Origin: G963717155 sp963717155 | GTDB lineage: Bacteria > Actinomycetota > Thermoleophilia > Gaiellales > JALYLC01 | Direction: 5' to 3' | DNA: 64,000 nt | NCBI GenBank assembly: GCA_963717155.1 | Contig: OY970326.1 | Coordinates: 930,001-994,000, forward strand | Part shown: positions 17,530 to 25,970 of the stretch, piece after piece | Layout of the letters: each line of letters begins with the position of its first letter | Numbering within the stretch: position 1 is the stretch's first letter | The notes under the pieces: generated by a model | Databases searched by the model: none | Told to the model about the DNA's origin: nothing | What the model saw: the letters and a program-made list of their open reading frames with translations, nothing else | Program-made: the position numbers and the translations under genes

Positions 17530-20256
17530 TCAGGAGCGGCCGGACGACAGGAGCCGTAGCTCCCGTGCGCGGTGGACGGCGGAAGAGCGATCGCGCGCAC
17601 CGAGCTTCGAGTAGATGTTGCGGATGTGCGTGTTGACCGTGTTGATGGAGACGTAGAGCTCTCGCGCGATATCGGGCCGCGTCAGATTGGTCGGCAGATA
17701 GCGCAGGACGCGCAGCTCGCTCGGGCTGAGCTCCTCCCGTTGCGATAGGCGCTCTCCATCGGTGCGCGGCGGCGGCGCGCCTCGCAGCAGGTCGACGATG
17801 TCGGCGCGAAGGGCCCCATGAGCCGTGTCGTGACGCGGGAGCGCGTCGAGCAGTGCCGCCGCCTCGGTCATTGCGAACGGGAAGATCAGCCGGTCCGGCT
17901 CGGCGGCTGCGAGCGCTGCCTCGGCCGCGGCAGCGGCGGCGTTTCGATCCCCCAGGTACAGGTGTGCGGTTCCGGCGAGCAGGTGCGTTTCGACGAGTGT
18001 GAACGCGGGGCCGACCAGGGGCGTCGTGTCCCGCACAACTTGGAGGATGTCCAACGCCGTCGCAGGGTCTCCGTCCGCCATGCAGATCACCGCACGCGCG
18101 TTGCCGATGGCACCCATTCGATCGGGGTTGCCGGAGAATCCTGCGAGCGTTTCGCGGGCCTCATCTGGCATCCCGAGGCGAGCCTGCGTGGCCGCGAGCC
18201 ATCCGGCGATCCGCGGCGCGAGGGCGTGCACACCGGTCAGTAGCGACTGCACCTGCGCAGCCGCCGCGAACTCTCCGAGCGCCGACCGTTGCTGGCCGCG
18301 ACCTGCGTGCAACATGCCCGTCGCCAGGTGCAGAAGCACTGCGGCGGCCGGATCGACGTGTGTGGAGGCGACCTCCCAGGCGCGGCGCAGCCAGAGCTCT
18401 CCCTCGTCGAACTCGCCCATCCAGATCGCCATGCCGCCAACCGCCCCGAGCGCGGGCGCGAGTATCGGGTGATCGTCCAGGCCATGACGCTCGGCCAGGG
18501 CTACCGCCTGACGGGCGCGCTCGCGTGCGGTCGCGACGGAGGCCAGCTTCGACGGGAAGCCCTGATGGGCGCGACACGCTACCTCCAGGTAGGGTCGGCC
18601 GATCGTCCGGGCGAGCGCGGCGCCCTCGGAGAGGTGCCGCTCGGCATCGGCGAGTCGCCCGGACCACGTCTCGACGATCCCGAGATTCAGCAGCGCGACT
18701 CCCCGCAGCTCGCTACCCATCGCGATCGGGTCACCCGATTCGTCAGCAATCGACGCATCGAGCAGCTTCACCTGCTCGATGACTTCACTGAACTGACCGC
18801 TACGCCGCGCCAGCGCCAACCGCAGCGACGCGATGGCCACCGCCAGGCGACGGCGACGAGCCGGCGGCGCGCCGTCGAGGTGAGACTCCGCGAGAGCCAG
18901 CTGCGCAGCCGCCTCCTCCAACCGCCCCTGGTTCAGCTCAGCGGCCGCGTGAGCGAGCGCCAGGTCAGGATGGTCGACTGATGCGCTCTCGGGAAACGCC
19001 TGCAGGATTGCCCGAATCGTCCCCGCCTGCCCATCGAGGACCCACCTGAACGAGTGGTCCGCGACTAGCCGAGCGGCATCGGGCCAGTCGCCGGCCGCGA
19101 GCGTGTGTCTCACGGCCTCGACGACCTGTCCGCGGTCGGCGAACCACTGCGCGGCCCGGCGATGGAGCGCAGCGACCTCATCCGCCAACGTCCGGCGGAG
19201 CTCCAGCCGCAGGAAGTCCACCAGAAGCTGGTGGTAGCGAAACCAGGTGCGCTGAGCGTCGAGCGACACGACGAACGCGTTGGCTTCCTCCAGTTCCAGC
19301 AGCATCTGCTCCGAGCCCGAGCGGCCTGCCAGCAGGTCGGCGAGCTCTCCGTTCATCCGGTCGACGAGCGAGGTTCGCAGCAGCATGCCCTGAACCTCGT
19401 GTGGTTGGCGTTCGAGCATCTCGGCCATCAGGTACTCCCCGATCGCCCGGTCGGTGCCCGAGAACTCGGCCACGAAACGCTCGGCATCCGGGTGGCTGCT
19501 GAGCGAGATCACCGCGAGGCGCAGGCCGGCCGCCCAACCTTCCGTGCGCGCGTACAACGCCGCGACCCCGGCGTCGGACAGAGCGATCCCGGACGCGGCG
19601 AGCAGTTCGCGCGTCTCACGCTCGCTGAACAGGAGATCGCCGGCCCGGAGCTCGGCGACCTCGTCGGCAAGCCTGAGCTGGTGCAGGCGGATCGGCGGAT
19701 CCCGGCGAGACGACAGCACCACCCGTGCAGAGCCCGGTAGAACCGTCAGCAACTGCTCGAGCTGCGAGAGGGCCTCGGCCGACCTGAGCTCGTGCAGATC
19801 GTCGATGATCAGCACGACGGGTTCGACGTGCTCGGCGACCTCGGAAAGAACTCGCTCGACCACCTGGTCGCCGTCGAGCGCAGCAGTCGCTGCAGGTTGC
19901 ATGTCGGGATCGATCGAGTGGTCCGGACTGCGGATCGCGTCCAGGACGCAGCCCCAGAAGCGCTGGGCGTGCTGTTGGTCGCGCAGCACGGACACGAACG
20001 CGACGCGACGAACGTCGCTCGAGCGGTCTGCCCACGCACGCAACAGCGAGGTCTTCCCGCTCCCCGGCGGCGCCGAGATGACCGTGACCCGTCTGGTCAG
20101 CGCGCGATCCAGCGTCTCGAGGAGGTCTTCCCGGTCGAGCATGCCCCGGGCGACCGTTGCGATCGGCTGCTGCGGGTGCTCCCCGCGCTGCGTGGTCACC
20201 ACGCCGGTCATGTCGCCAAGCTTGTCACCACAGGCACTGGATCGTGGCGCCGCTGC
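17530..20256 (-). CDS. Large ATP-dependent LuxR-family (MalT/LAL type) transcriptional regulator
   Basis: A 908-residue STAND-type regulator. Residues about 50-330 form the NTPase: VISAPPGSGKTSLLRAW (Walker A) and VVLIIDDLHEL (Walker B), with VVLSSRRDPPIRLHQLRL as sensor. Residues about 380-830 are TPR-like helical repeats. The C terminus is a LuxR HTH (LSPSELRVLRYLPTNLTRPD, then INTVNTHIRNIYSKLGARDR). Such proteins multimerise on ATP plus an inducer. ATG 20256 is chosen for AAGGA upstream; ATG 20211 is the alternative. It is divergent from the SDR-esterase-hydrolase genes, which it probably controls (inference). No frameshift. Confidence 0.9.
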   Translation of the reverse strand, partial: AAAPRSSACGDKLGDMTGVVTTQRGEHPQQPIATVARGMLDREDLLETLDRALTRRVTVISAPPGSGKTSLLRAWADRSSDVRRVAFVSVLRDQQHAQRFWGCVLDAIRSPDHSIDPDMQPAATAALDGDQVVERVLSEVAEHVEPVVLIIDDLHELRSAEALSQLEQLLTVLPGSARVVLSSRRDPPIRLHQLRLADEVAELRAGDLLFSERETRELLAASGIALSDAGVAALYARTEGWAAGLRLAVISLSSHPDAERFVAEFSGTDRAIGEYLMAEMLERQPHEVQGMLLRTSLVDRMNGELADLLAGRSGSEQMLLELEEANAFVVSLDAQRTWFRYHQLLVDFLRLELRRTLADEVAALHRRAAQWFADRGQVVEAVRHTLAAGDWPDAARLVADHSFRWVLDGQAGTIRAILQAFPESASVDHPDLALAHAAAELNQGRLEEAAAQLALAESHLDGAPPARRRRLAVAIASLRLALARRSGQFSEVIEQVKLLDASIADESGDPIAMGSELRGVALLNLGIVETWSGRLADAERHLSEGAALARTIGRPYLEVACRAHQGFPSKLASVATARERARQAVALAERHGLDDHPILAPALGAVGGMAIWMGEFDEGELWLRRAWEVASTHVDPAAAVLLHLATGMLHAGRGQQRSALGEFAAAAQVQSLLTGVHALAPRIAGWLAATQARLGMPDEARETLAGFSGNPDRMGAIGNARAVICMADGDPATALDILQVVRDTTPLVGPAFTLVETHLLAGTAHLYLGDRNAAAAAAEAALAAAEPDRLIFPFAMTEAAALLDALPRHDTAHGALRADIVDLLRGAPPPRTDGERLSQREELSPSELRVLRYLPTNLTRPDIARELYVSINTVNTHIRNIYSKLGARDRSSAVHRARELRLLSSGRS

Positions 20257-20386
20257 CATCGCTTCGTATCCTTGAATACCGTAGTCGTGACCCGAGCGTC
20301 GCGCTCGGTCGATCACCCGGATCTGGCGAGGACGCGTCACCACCGTGCTGGCCACGATGCCGCGTCACCACACCGAGGAGAAGTCC

Positions 20387-20428
20387 ATGTCGGCCGCGGC
20401 CGCGCGGACGGAATCGAGCGTTCGATGA
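20387..20428 (+). CDS. Possible 13-residue leader ORF coupled to the SDR gene
   Basis: ATG 20387 follows GAGGAGAA with good spacing and opens a 13-codon frame (MSAAAARTESSVR) whose TGA overlaps the ATG of the SDR gene (ATGA at 20425-20428). The SDR start itself has no clear Shine-Dalgarno, so translation may depend on this leader. The peptide has no regulatory-looking run of identical residues. Confidence 0.35.
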   Translation: MSAAAARTESSVR

Positions 20429-21162
20429 GCGAGATGCAAGGCACGCAGCGAAGTGCGGTCGTGTTCGGAGCGCGCAATCTGGGTCGCGCGGTCATCGAGC
20501 TACTGGTGAGCGACGGCTGGGCGGTGGCGGGGGCGGCGCGGTCGCGGAGCACCCTGGATGGCGTCAGCGCGGCCGGGGCACTCGCGCTGGAGGCAGACGT
20601 GACGGACCCCGCAAGCGTGTACGGCGTGCTGGAGCAGGCGGGCGCTGCCCACGGTGGAGTGGAGCTCGTGGTGAACGCGGCCGCCGCATACGGCGGCGAG
20701 CGCACCGGGCCGTTCGGCGGCGGACCGATTGCCGAGGCCGACCTCGACGCCTTCGACTCGTGGGCGGCGGCTCCGGCCCGCGCGGCCTTCTCGTTCCTGT
20801 CCGCCAGCGGACGATTCGCGATTGCGCAGGGCGGGGCAGCGACTCTGGTGCAGGTCACCGGCGGCTCGGCACGGCGCGCGATGGCGGGCCGCGGTCTGTG
20901 GGCGGCAGGATCGTTCGGCGTGCGAGCGATCACCAACGCGGCCGCGCTCGAGCTGCGCCCCCGCGGCATCCAGGTCACGCTGCTCATCGTCGACGCGGGC
21001 ATTCAGCCGCTCGACGGGTCCGCGCGCCCTGGTGTCTCGCCGGAAGCGCTTGCGGACCCGCGCAGGATCGCCGATGCCGTCCTCTTCCTCGCCAACCAGG
21101 ACGCGCGCTCCGCGACACACGAGCTCCAGCTCACTCCGCTCGCCGAGAACTGGACCCCCTGA
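20425..21162 (+). CDS. Short-chain dehydrogenase/reductase family protein
   Basis: The 245-residue protein has the SDR NAD(P)-binding start SAVVFGARNLGRAVIELL, an acidic ADVTDPASV and VVNAAAAYGG (the NNAG-like motif). The catalytic Tyr-x3-Lys is not intact: where YxxxK is expected, after VQVTGGSARR, I read GRGLWAAGSFGVRAIT, so Tyr and Lys are replaced. It may be a non-classical or inactive SDR. The gene opens the island divergent from the LuxR regulator and is followed by an esterase 132 bases on. The start overlaps a possible leader ORF. Confidence 0.75.
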   Translation: MSEMQGTQRSAVVFGARNLGRAVIELLVSDGWAVAGAARSRSTLDGVSAAGALALEADVTDPASVYGVLEQAGAAHGGVELVVNAAAAYGGERTGPFGGGPIAEADLDAFDSWAAAPARAAFSFLSASGRFAIAQGGAATLVQVTGGSARRAMAGRGLWAAGSFGVRAITNAAALELRPRGIQVTLLIVDAGIQPLDGSARPGVSPEALADPRRIADAVLFLANQDARSATHELQLTPLAENWTP

Positions 21163-21252
21163 ACCCCGGACGCGGCGCTCGCACGGTCAGCGAATCACCG
21201 TGATCCGGTGACGCCTCCTCACCTGCCTGGCGGCAAACCTGGAAGTGGCCGG

Positions 21253-21264
21253 CCTGCCGGCAGG
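21253..21264 (+). promoter_or_regulatory. 12-bp perfect palindrome upstream of the esterase gene
   Basis: CCTGCCGGCAGG at 21253-21264 is fully self-complementary and lies 31 bases before the esterase GTG. It may be an operator or a small hairpin. The nearby CCTGCCTGGCGGC at 21231-21243 resembles an imperfect copy. Confidence 0.3.
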
Positions 21265-21294
21265 AAACTGATCCGACCGGACGGGAGATCCTCC

Positions 21295-22233
21295 GTGAGC
21301 ACCGAGCAGCGAGAGACCCTCGACGCGATCCTGCGACAGTCGGCCTTCCCCGTCGGCAGCGATGTCGACGAGCAACGGCGACTGCTCCGAGAGCTGCTAT
21401 CGGCGCAGCCGCTGCCCGCCGAGGTGACCGTGACCGCAGCCGACCTGGGCGGCGTCTCAACCGCCGAGATCACGGTCGACGGAATCGAGCCTCGCCACGT
21501 TGTCCTGTACTTCCACGGCGGCGTGTACGTGATGGGGGACGCCTTTCTGGCCGCTGACGTGGCGTCGCAGGTTGCTCGGAGGGCGCGCGCCAAGGCCATC
21601 TCCGTCGACTACCGGCTCGCCCCCGAGCACCCGTATCCGGCCGCGGTCGACGACGCGCTGGCGGCCTATGAGGCCCTCCTGCACGACGGCATCGCACCTT
21701 CGGACATCGCCTTCGCGGGCGAGTCCGCCGGCGGCGGACTCGCTATCGCCACCATGGTCAACGCCCGCGACCACGGCCTGCCTCTTCCGGCCACGGCCTT
21801 CGTCATGTCGCCGTATGTCGATCTCACCCTGGCCGGGACGACCATGGAGACCAGGCGCGATGTCGACCCGCTGCTCAGCCGCGAGCTCCTCCAGGACCGT
21901 GTCGCCGACTACACGTCGGGACAGGACCCCGCGCTTGGCCTCATCAGCCCCGTGTTCGCCGACCTGTCGGGCCTCCCGCCGCTGATCATCCAGGCCGGAA
22001 CGCACGAGGTGCTCCTCGACGACGCCGTCCGCCTCGCGCGACAGGCCGCCAGCGCCGACGTCGAGGTCACGCTCGACATCACCCCGCGGGTGCCCCACGT
22101 CTTCCAGGCGTATCACGCGATCCTCGACGAAGCGACCGCGGCGCTGGACAGGGCCGGACAGTTCCTGACAGCGCATCTCGCCGGCGCAGAACGCGTCGCC
22201 GGAGAGCGAAAGGCCGAACCGCAGTTGTCCTGA
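21295..22233 (+). CDS. HSL-type alpha/beta hydrolase (esterase)
   Basis: A 312-residue hydrolase of the hormone-sensitive-lipase family. The oxyanion motif HGG is in LYFHGGVYVMGD near residue 69, the nucleophile Ser in FAGESAGGGLA near residue 144, the Asp in HEVLLDDAVRLA and the His in RVPHVFQAYH near residue 268. SVDYRLAPEHPYPAAVDD is a family hallmark. It would hydrolyse short acyl esters in the cytoplasm. GTG 21295 follows GGGAG; a longer frame from 21208 adds a low-complexity leader. It sits between the SDR and two isochorismatase-like hydrolases, suggesting one degradative pathway. Confidence 0.88.
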   Translation: MSTEQRETLDAILRQSAFPVGSDVDEQRRLLRELLSAQPLPAEVTVTAADLGGVSTAEITVDGIEPRHVVLYFHGGVYVMGDAFLAADVASQVARRARAKAISVDYRLAPEHPYPAAVDDALAAYEALLHDGIAPSDIAFAGESAGGGLAIATMVNARDHGLPLPATAFVMSPYVDLTLAGTTMETRRDVDPLLSRELLQDRVADYTSGQDPALGLISPVFADLSGLPPLIIQAGTHEVLLDDAVRLARQAASADVEVTLDITPRVPHVFQAYHAILDEATAALDRAGQFLTAHLAGAERVAGERKAEPQLS

Positions 22234-22277
22234 TACCCGGGTTCCGCCCAACCCCCGCGCATACGAAGGAGACAGAA

Positions 22278-22937
22278 GTGAACAAGGAGCTCGGTGTCTG
22301 GACCGCAGATGACTGCGCCCTGGTGCTGATCGACTACCAGCAGGAGATGTTCGAGGTCATCCGCTCGGAGACGAGCGCCGACCTGGTCGAGTTGCATGTC
22401 CGGCTTCTGGCCAGGACCGCCAGGGCGTTCGAGATGCCGATCGTGCTCTCGACCGTCGGTGTCGGATACGGCTTGAACGGACCGACGCTGCCGTCGGTGC
22501 TGTCCGAGCTCGACGGCATCGAGCCGATCGACAGGTCGTCGATGAACGCGTTCGAGGACAGTGCCTTCCGTGAGGCGGTCGAGGCGACCGGCCGCAAGCG
22601 ACTGATCATCGCCGGGCTGCACACGGAGATCTGCCTCAGCTTCGCGACCGTCCAGGCGTTGAAGGATGGCTACGACGTGATGTATGTCACCGACGCCGTC
22701 GGTGGGCGTTCGCAGGCTTCGCACCACACCGGGATCGAACGACTTGCGCATGCCGGAGCGGTGCCGACCACGGCACTCGCGGTCGTCACCGAGCTCTTCC
22801 GCGACTGGGCGGGACCGCTCGCCGCGCCGGCCCTCGACGTCATTCACTGGTACTTCCTCGAGGTTCCGAAGCACTCCGACGCGGTGGGCGTCGCCGAGGC
22901 CGAGACGCTTGCCGCGGCGGCCGCAGGAGCACGCTGA
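22278..22937 (+). CDS. Isochorismatase-like cysteine hydrolase, copy 1
   Basis: The 219-residue protein has the triad of the family: Asp in VLIDYQQEMF, Lys in TGRKRLIIAGLHTE and Cys in HTEICLSFATVQAL. YcaC/nicotinamidase-type enzymes hydrolyse amides or C-N bonds; the substrate cannot be told. GTG 22278 follows AAGGAG. The region after residue 190 is a tail not found in copy 2. It is a clear paralogue of the next gene, sharing the order DYQ, ARAFxxPIV, S/T-x-N-x-x-ED and TGR(R/K)(K/R)LI. Confidence 0.85.
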   Translation: MNKELGVWTADDCALVLIDYQQEMFEVIRSETSADLVELHVRLLARTARAFEMPIVLSTVGVGYGLNGPTLPSVLSELDGIEPIDRSSMNAFEDSAFREAVEATGRKRLIIAGLHTEICLSFATVQALKDGYDVMYVTDAVGGRSQASHHTGIERLAHAGAVPTTALAVVTELFRDWAGPLAAPALDVIHWYFLEVPKHSDAVGVAEAETLAAAAAGAR

Positions 22938-22993
22938 CGTGTCGGACCGGCTGCGCGTCGGCGCTTCCCGCGCCGATCTGAAGGAGGAAGCAA

Positions 22994-23605
22994 ATGGCCA
23001 GTGCACCGATTCGTGATCAGGTTGGCGACCACCTGATCACGCCGCAGAATGCGGCGCTCGTGCTGATCGACTACCAGCCGTCCCAGTTCGGGACGTCCCG
23101 CTCGATGGACCCGGACCTGCTGCGGAAGAACATCGTCTCGACCGTCAAGACAGCCAGGGCGTTCGGGCTGCCGATCGTCCACTCGACGGTCAATGTCGCA
23201 GCTGGCCAGGAGCCGACCGTCCCCGAGTTGGCCGAGCTGCTCGAGGACAGTCCCCCGATCGACCGCACGACCGTCAACTCGTGGGAAGACACTGATTTCG
23301 TAGCCGCCGTACACGCGACCGGCCGGCGCAAGCTCATCTTCTGCGCGCTCTGGACAGAGGTCTGCATGGCGTTCGCCGCAGTCGACGCGTTGCGGGAGGG
23401 GTACGAGGTCTACCCCGTCGTCGACGCGATCGCGGGCACGTCCGTGGAGGCGCACCGCGCCGGAATCGAGCGTGTCGTCCAGGCCGGTGGCGTCCCGATC
23501 GGCTGGGTCTCGCTCGCGTGCGAGCTACAGCGCGACTGGAACCGCCTGGAGACGGTGCCGCAGATCGTCGAGATCGTGCTCAACGAGAGGCTGCTGAAGG
23601 AATGA
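22994..23605 (+). CDS. Isochorismatase-like cysteine hydrolase, copy 2
   Basis: A 203-residue paralogue of the previous gene with Asp in LVLIDYQPSQFG, Lys in GRRKLIFCALWTE and Cys in WTEVCMAFAAVDAL. A strong Shine-Dalgarno (AAGGAGGAAG) precedes ATG 22994. Copy 2 has Trp before TEVC where copy 1 has His, so the two may prefer different amide substrates. It is the last gene of the island and is followed by a large bidirectional terminator hairpin. Confidence 0.85.
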   Translation: MASAPIRDQVGDHLITPQNAALVLIDYQPSQFGTSRSMDPDLLRKNIVSTVKTARAFGLPIVHSTVNVAAGQEPTVPELAELLEDSPPIDRTTVNSWEDTDFVAAVHATGRRKLIFCALWTEVCMAFAAVDALREGYEVYPVVDAIAGTSVEAHRAGIERVVQAGGVPIGWVSLACELQRDWNRLETVPQIVEIVLNERLLKE

Positions 23606-23704
23606 GACAGTAGACAGGCAACCTGCATTATGGTTCTGCCGGGTCGCGCCTCCCTCCCTGGTTGGGCCGACCGGCGCCTGGCATTGCCTTTCGCCTAAGC
23701 GCCC

Positions 23705-23756
23705 CCGCCTCCCTAGCGGCCCTTGCGCCCGTCGCGCGAGGGCCGCTCGGAGGCGG
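23705..23756 (+). terminator. Large hairpin between convergent genes (bidirectional terminator)
   Basis: CCGCCTCC plus AGCGGCCCT on the left pair with AGGGCCGCT plus GGAGGCGG on the right, 17 paired bases broken by a small internal loop. It is placed between the hydrolase stop (23605) and the convergent acidic-protein stop (23761). Confidence 0.75.
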
Positions 23757-23760
23757 CGTT

Positions 23761-23931
23761 TCATTCGCCGCCCTGGGCGTCCGGGTTGCGGTTCTTCGCC
23801 TCCTGGATCGCCGCATCGACCTCGCGGGCGTGTTCGCGTAGCTCGTCCTCGTCGAGCAGCCCCTCGGTCGACTCGTTGGGGTCGTCCGTCTCGGCGCGGC
23901 TCGTCTCCTCCACCGGCTTCTCGTCGGCCAT
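23761..23931 (-). CDS. Small acidic protein
   Basis: A 56-residue, very acidic protein (MADEKPVEETSRAETDDPNE at its start), with a likely helix DEDELREHAREVDAAIQEAK and a polar C terminus. ATG 23931 is preceded by AAAGGACGG, a fitting Shine-Dalgarno, so I prefer it over a frame extending to 23991. The family is unknown to me; the composition suggests a soluble, partly disordered protein. Confidence 0.6.
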   Translation of the reverse strand: MADEKPVEETSRAETDDPNESTEGLLDEDELREHAREVDAAIQEAKNRNPDAQGGE

Positions 23932-24076
23932 CGTCCGTCCTTTCAATTCGCGGCACGCGCACGCAGATCTTCCGCGGTGGACGACTCGCAAACCGTCAGG
24001 TTTCAGAATGTTCGACTCGGAGATAAGGCGACGGATTCGGTCTGCGCCGGCTCGGCGAAGACGCGAGGCGCACCCG

Positions 24077-24119
24077 CCAGGGGCGTCGGCCAGGCGGTCG
24101 GACTGGTCGTCGCCCCTGG
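24077..24119 (-). other. Inverted repeat just past the end of the peptidoglycan-binding gene
   Basis: CCAGGGGCG (24077-24085) and CGCCCCTGG (24111-24119) form a 9-bp stem with a 25-base loop, 14 bases beyond the stop of the minus-strand gene at 24133. No T run follows on that strand, so terminator function is uncertain. Confidence 0.35.
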
Positions 24120-24132
24120 TGAGTCCACCGCG

Positions 24133-24882
24133 TTAGGGCGCGGACTTGACGAGCGCGTCGATCGACTTGCGGCCTCCGAGCCTCGAGTAGATGATCGTGA
24201 CGTCCTTGACCCACTCGTTGTTGAGGCCATTCGGGTCGTTCGCGGCACCTGATGGCGCCCAGATCGAGCCGATCGCGCGGATCGTGTGGGCTCCGATGTA
24301 GTGCCCGTTCGGTGCCGGCCGTGCGAGATTGGTGGCCGCCGCCTCGATGTTCGCCTCCCACGATGGGAACGGCGTGTTCGGGCCGATACCGAACGTGTTG
24401 AAGATCTTGGCCGTCGGGATGTAGGTCCCGAGCCGGCCCTCCTGCACGGCCACGGCGACGAGGAAGCGCGGGTCGACGTGATGGCGCCGTCCCGAGTCGA
24501 CGAACGCTGCGCCGAGCCCCTCGAGCGGTGAGGCTGACGCGTACTTCGGGCCGGCGATCAGCCAGCTGCGGCCGACGATGAACGCGTCGAGCCCTCCCGC
24601 GCCCGACGTGCGCTCCTCGGCCCGCTTCGTGAAGGCGGGCGGCGTCGGGTCGAGCCCCAGGAGCATGCGCTGACCGGGCACGCCGAGCTGGTCGTCCATG
24701 GCCCTCGGCGGATAGCCCGACCGGAACTTCCAGTTGCGAACCGCCCCGCCGGTGTCCGGCCCGTACTGGCCGTCGACGTCGACTCCGAGCGCCCGCTGCA
24801 CGCTCTCGACATCGGGGCCGTGCATGAACGGGGGCCCTACGACCGCGAGGCGTCGACTTGGCGTCTGCACCTGTACCGCCAT
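24133..24882 (-). CDS. Peptidoglycan-binding protein with a lysozyme-like domain
   Basis: The 249-residue protein begins with a PG_binding_1-like repeat (residues about 20-60: DVESVQRALGVDVDGQYGPD, then AVRNWKFRSGYP). The C-terminal half has FVDSGRRHHVDPRFLVAVAV and TAKIFNTFGIGPNTPFPSWE, which look like a glucosaminidase/lysozyme-like fold with Glu in QEGRLG as a catalytic candidate. No signal peptide is visible, so export would need another route or the start is further upstream. It ends 77 bases from the orphan hydrogenase small-subunit gene's stop, on the same strand. Confidence 0.65.
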   Translation of the reverse strand: MAVQVQTPSRRLAVVGPPFMHGPDVESVQRALGVDVDGQYGPDTGGAVRNWKFRSGYPPRAMDDQLGVPGQRMLLGLDPTPPAFTKRAEERTSGAGGLDAFIVGRSWLIAGPKYASASPLEGLGAAFVDSGRRHHVDPRFLVAVAVQEGRLGTYIPTAKIFNTFGIGPNTPFPSWEANIEAAATNLARPAPNGHYIGAHTIRAIGSIWAPSGAANDPNGLNNEWVKDVTIIYSRLGGRKSIDALVKSAP

Positions 24883-24959
24883 CCCTGGCCCTCCCCGACC
24901 TAAAGTGGACGCCGACGTACGCTACGCCCGCGCCGCGCGCCGTGCAACTCGCGGAGGGC

Positions 24960-25970
24960 CTATACCCCGGTGCGCGAGACCTTGCGCATGCTCCGCTCGC
25001 GGAAGCGCCGCAGCACCGGGCCGTAGAGGAAGCGGCCGCCCGACGTGCTGAGGCGCCCGAGCGGACTGCTGTCCATGAACGGCATGAACCGATCCGGAAA
25101 GCCGGGCATCGTGCACGCGATGCAGATGCCTCCGACGTTCGGACAGCCTCCGACGCCGTTCACCCAACCGCGCGCCGGTACGTTGCACTTCGCCACCGGT
25201 CCGGCACAGCCCACCTTGGCGAGGCACGTGCCGTGATCCGCCAACGAGTCGGCGAAGCGTCCGTGCTCGGCGAGACCGGCCCGGTCGCACGTCTCGTGCG
25301 CCGTCCGCTCGAACAGCCAGACCGGACGTCCCTGGTCGTCGAGCTCGGTCGGAGGGGCCGCACCCGCGATCTCGAGCGCGATGCGCTGGAGGGTCTCGGT
25401 GATCGCGTCGGGGTGTACAGGACAGCCCGGGAGATTGATCAGCGGCGCCGCGCGCCGCGAGACGAAGCCGTGTCCGAGATAGTCGCCGAGCCCCATTGCG
25501 CCGGTCGGGTTGTTGCGCATCGCGGGCACGCCGCCGTACGCCGCGCACGTGCCGAGCGCGAGCACGACGGCCGCGCGCGGTGCGAGCCGGTCGATCCAGG
25601 TGGTGGACGTGATCGGTTGGCCATCGCCATCGATGCCGAAGCCGGACCAGTGGCCCTCGCCGTTGATCTCCTCGTTCGGGATGGAGCCCTCGACGACAAG
25701 GACGAACGGATCCAGCTCGCCCCGCGCGGCGGAATGCCACGCTCGCATGTAGTCGTCGCCCACGTCGTACGCGAGCAGGGGGTTGTACAGGACGATTCGG
25801 GGCTGACCGGGAATCGCGCCGCGCAGGAGCTCCTCGAGGCTCGGGCTCGTCGCAGCCGTCAGCGAGACGGACTCGCCGTCGCAGCTGAGCCCGCTCGTGA
25901 GCCAGAGCACGTGGACGAGGAGCTGCTCGACCTGCGGGCCGTGGCCCGTGAAGTCGATCGTCCGCCTCAC
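24960..25970 (-). CDS. Orphan [NiFe]-hydrogenase small subunit paralogue with Glu at a proximal-cluster ligand position
   Basis: The 336-residue protein aligns along almost its full length with the hydrogenase small subunit at 29749. Shared parts include DPFVLVVEGSIPNEEINGEG, GTCAAYGG, PGCPVHPD, HETCDR, GCAGPVAKCNVP and GGCPNVGGICIACTMPGFPD, so the Cys/His ligands of all three Fe-S clusters look present, with one change. The first motif reads LSCDGES (Cys30, Glu33) where the paralogue has LSCEGDS (Asp). It lacks a Tat signal and the C-terminal tail. No second large subunit exists in the window. GTG 25970 overlaps the stop of the Crp-like regulator, so both are one operon, divergent from hyp-hhy. 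A redox or H2-sensing role is inference. Confidence 0.85.
   Translation of the reverse strand: MRRTIDFTGHGPQVEQLLVHVLWLTSGLSCDGESVSLTAATSPSLEELLRGAIPGQPRIVLYNPLLAYDVGDDYMRAWHSAARGELDPFVLVVEGSIPNEEINGEGHWSGFGIDGDGQPITSTTWIDRLAPRAAVVLALGTCAAYGGVPAMRNNPTGAMGLGDYLGHGFVSRRAAPLINLPGCPVHPDAITETLQRIALEIAGAAPPTELDDQGRPVWLFERTAHETCDRAGLAEHGRFADSLADHGTCLAKVGCAGPVAKCNVPARGWVNGVGGCPNVGGICIACTMPGFPDRFMPFMDSSPLGRLSTSGGRFLYGPVLRRFRERSMRKVSRTGV

Noticed and set aside
17111..23756. Integrative element at tRNA-Val
   Set aside because: The island next to the tRNA has no integrase, and I found no repeat of the tRNA 3' end downstream. Base composition and codon use look like the flanks.
24960..25970. Orphan small subunit as a decayed copy
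   Set aside because: The frame is intact and every other cluster ligand is kept, along with a coupled start to the regulator; decay would not preserve these.
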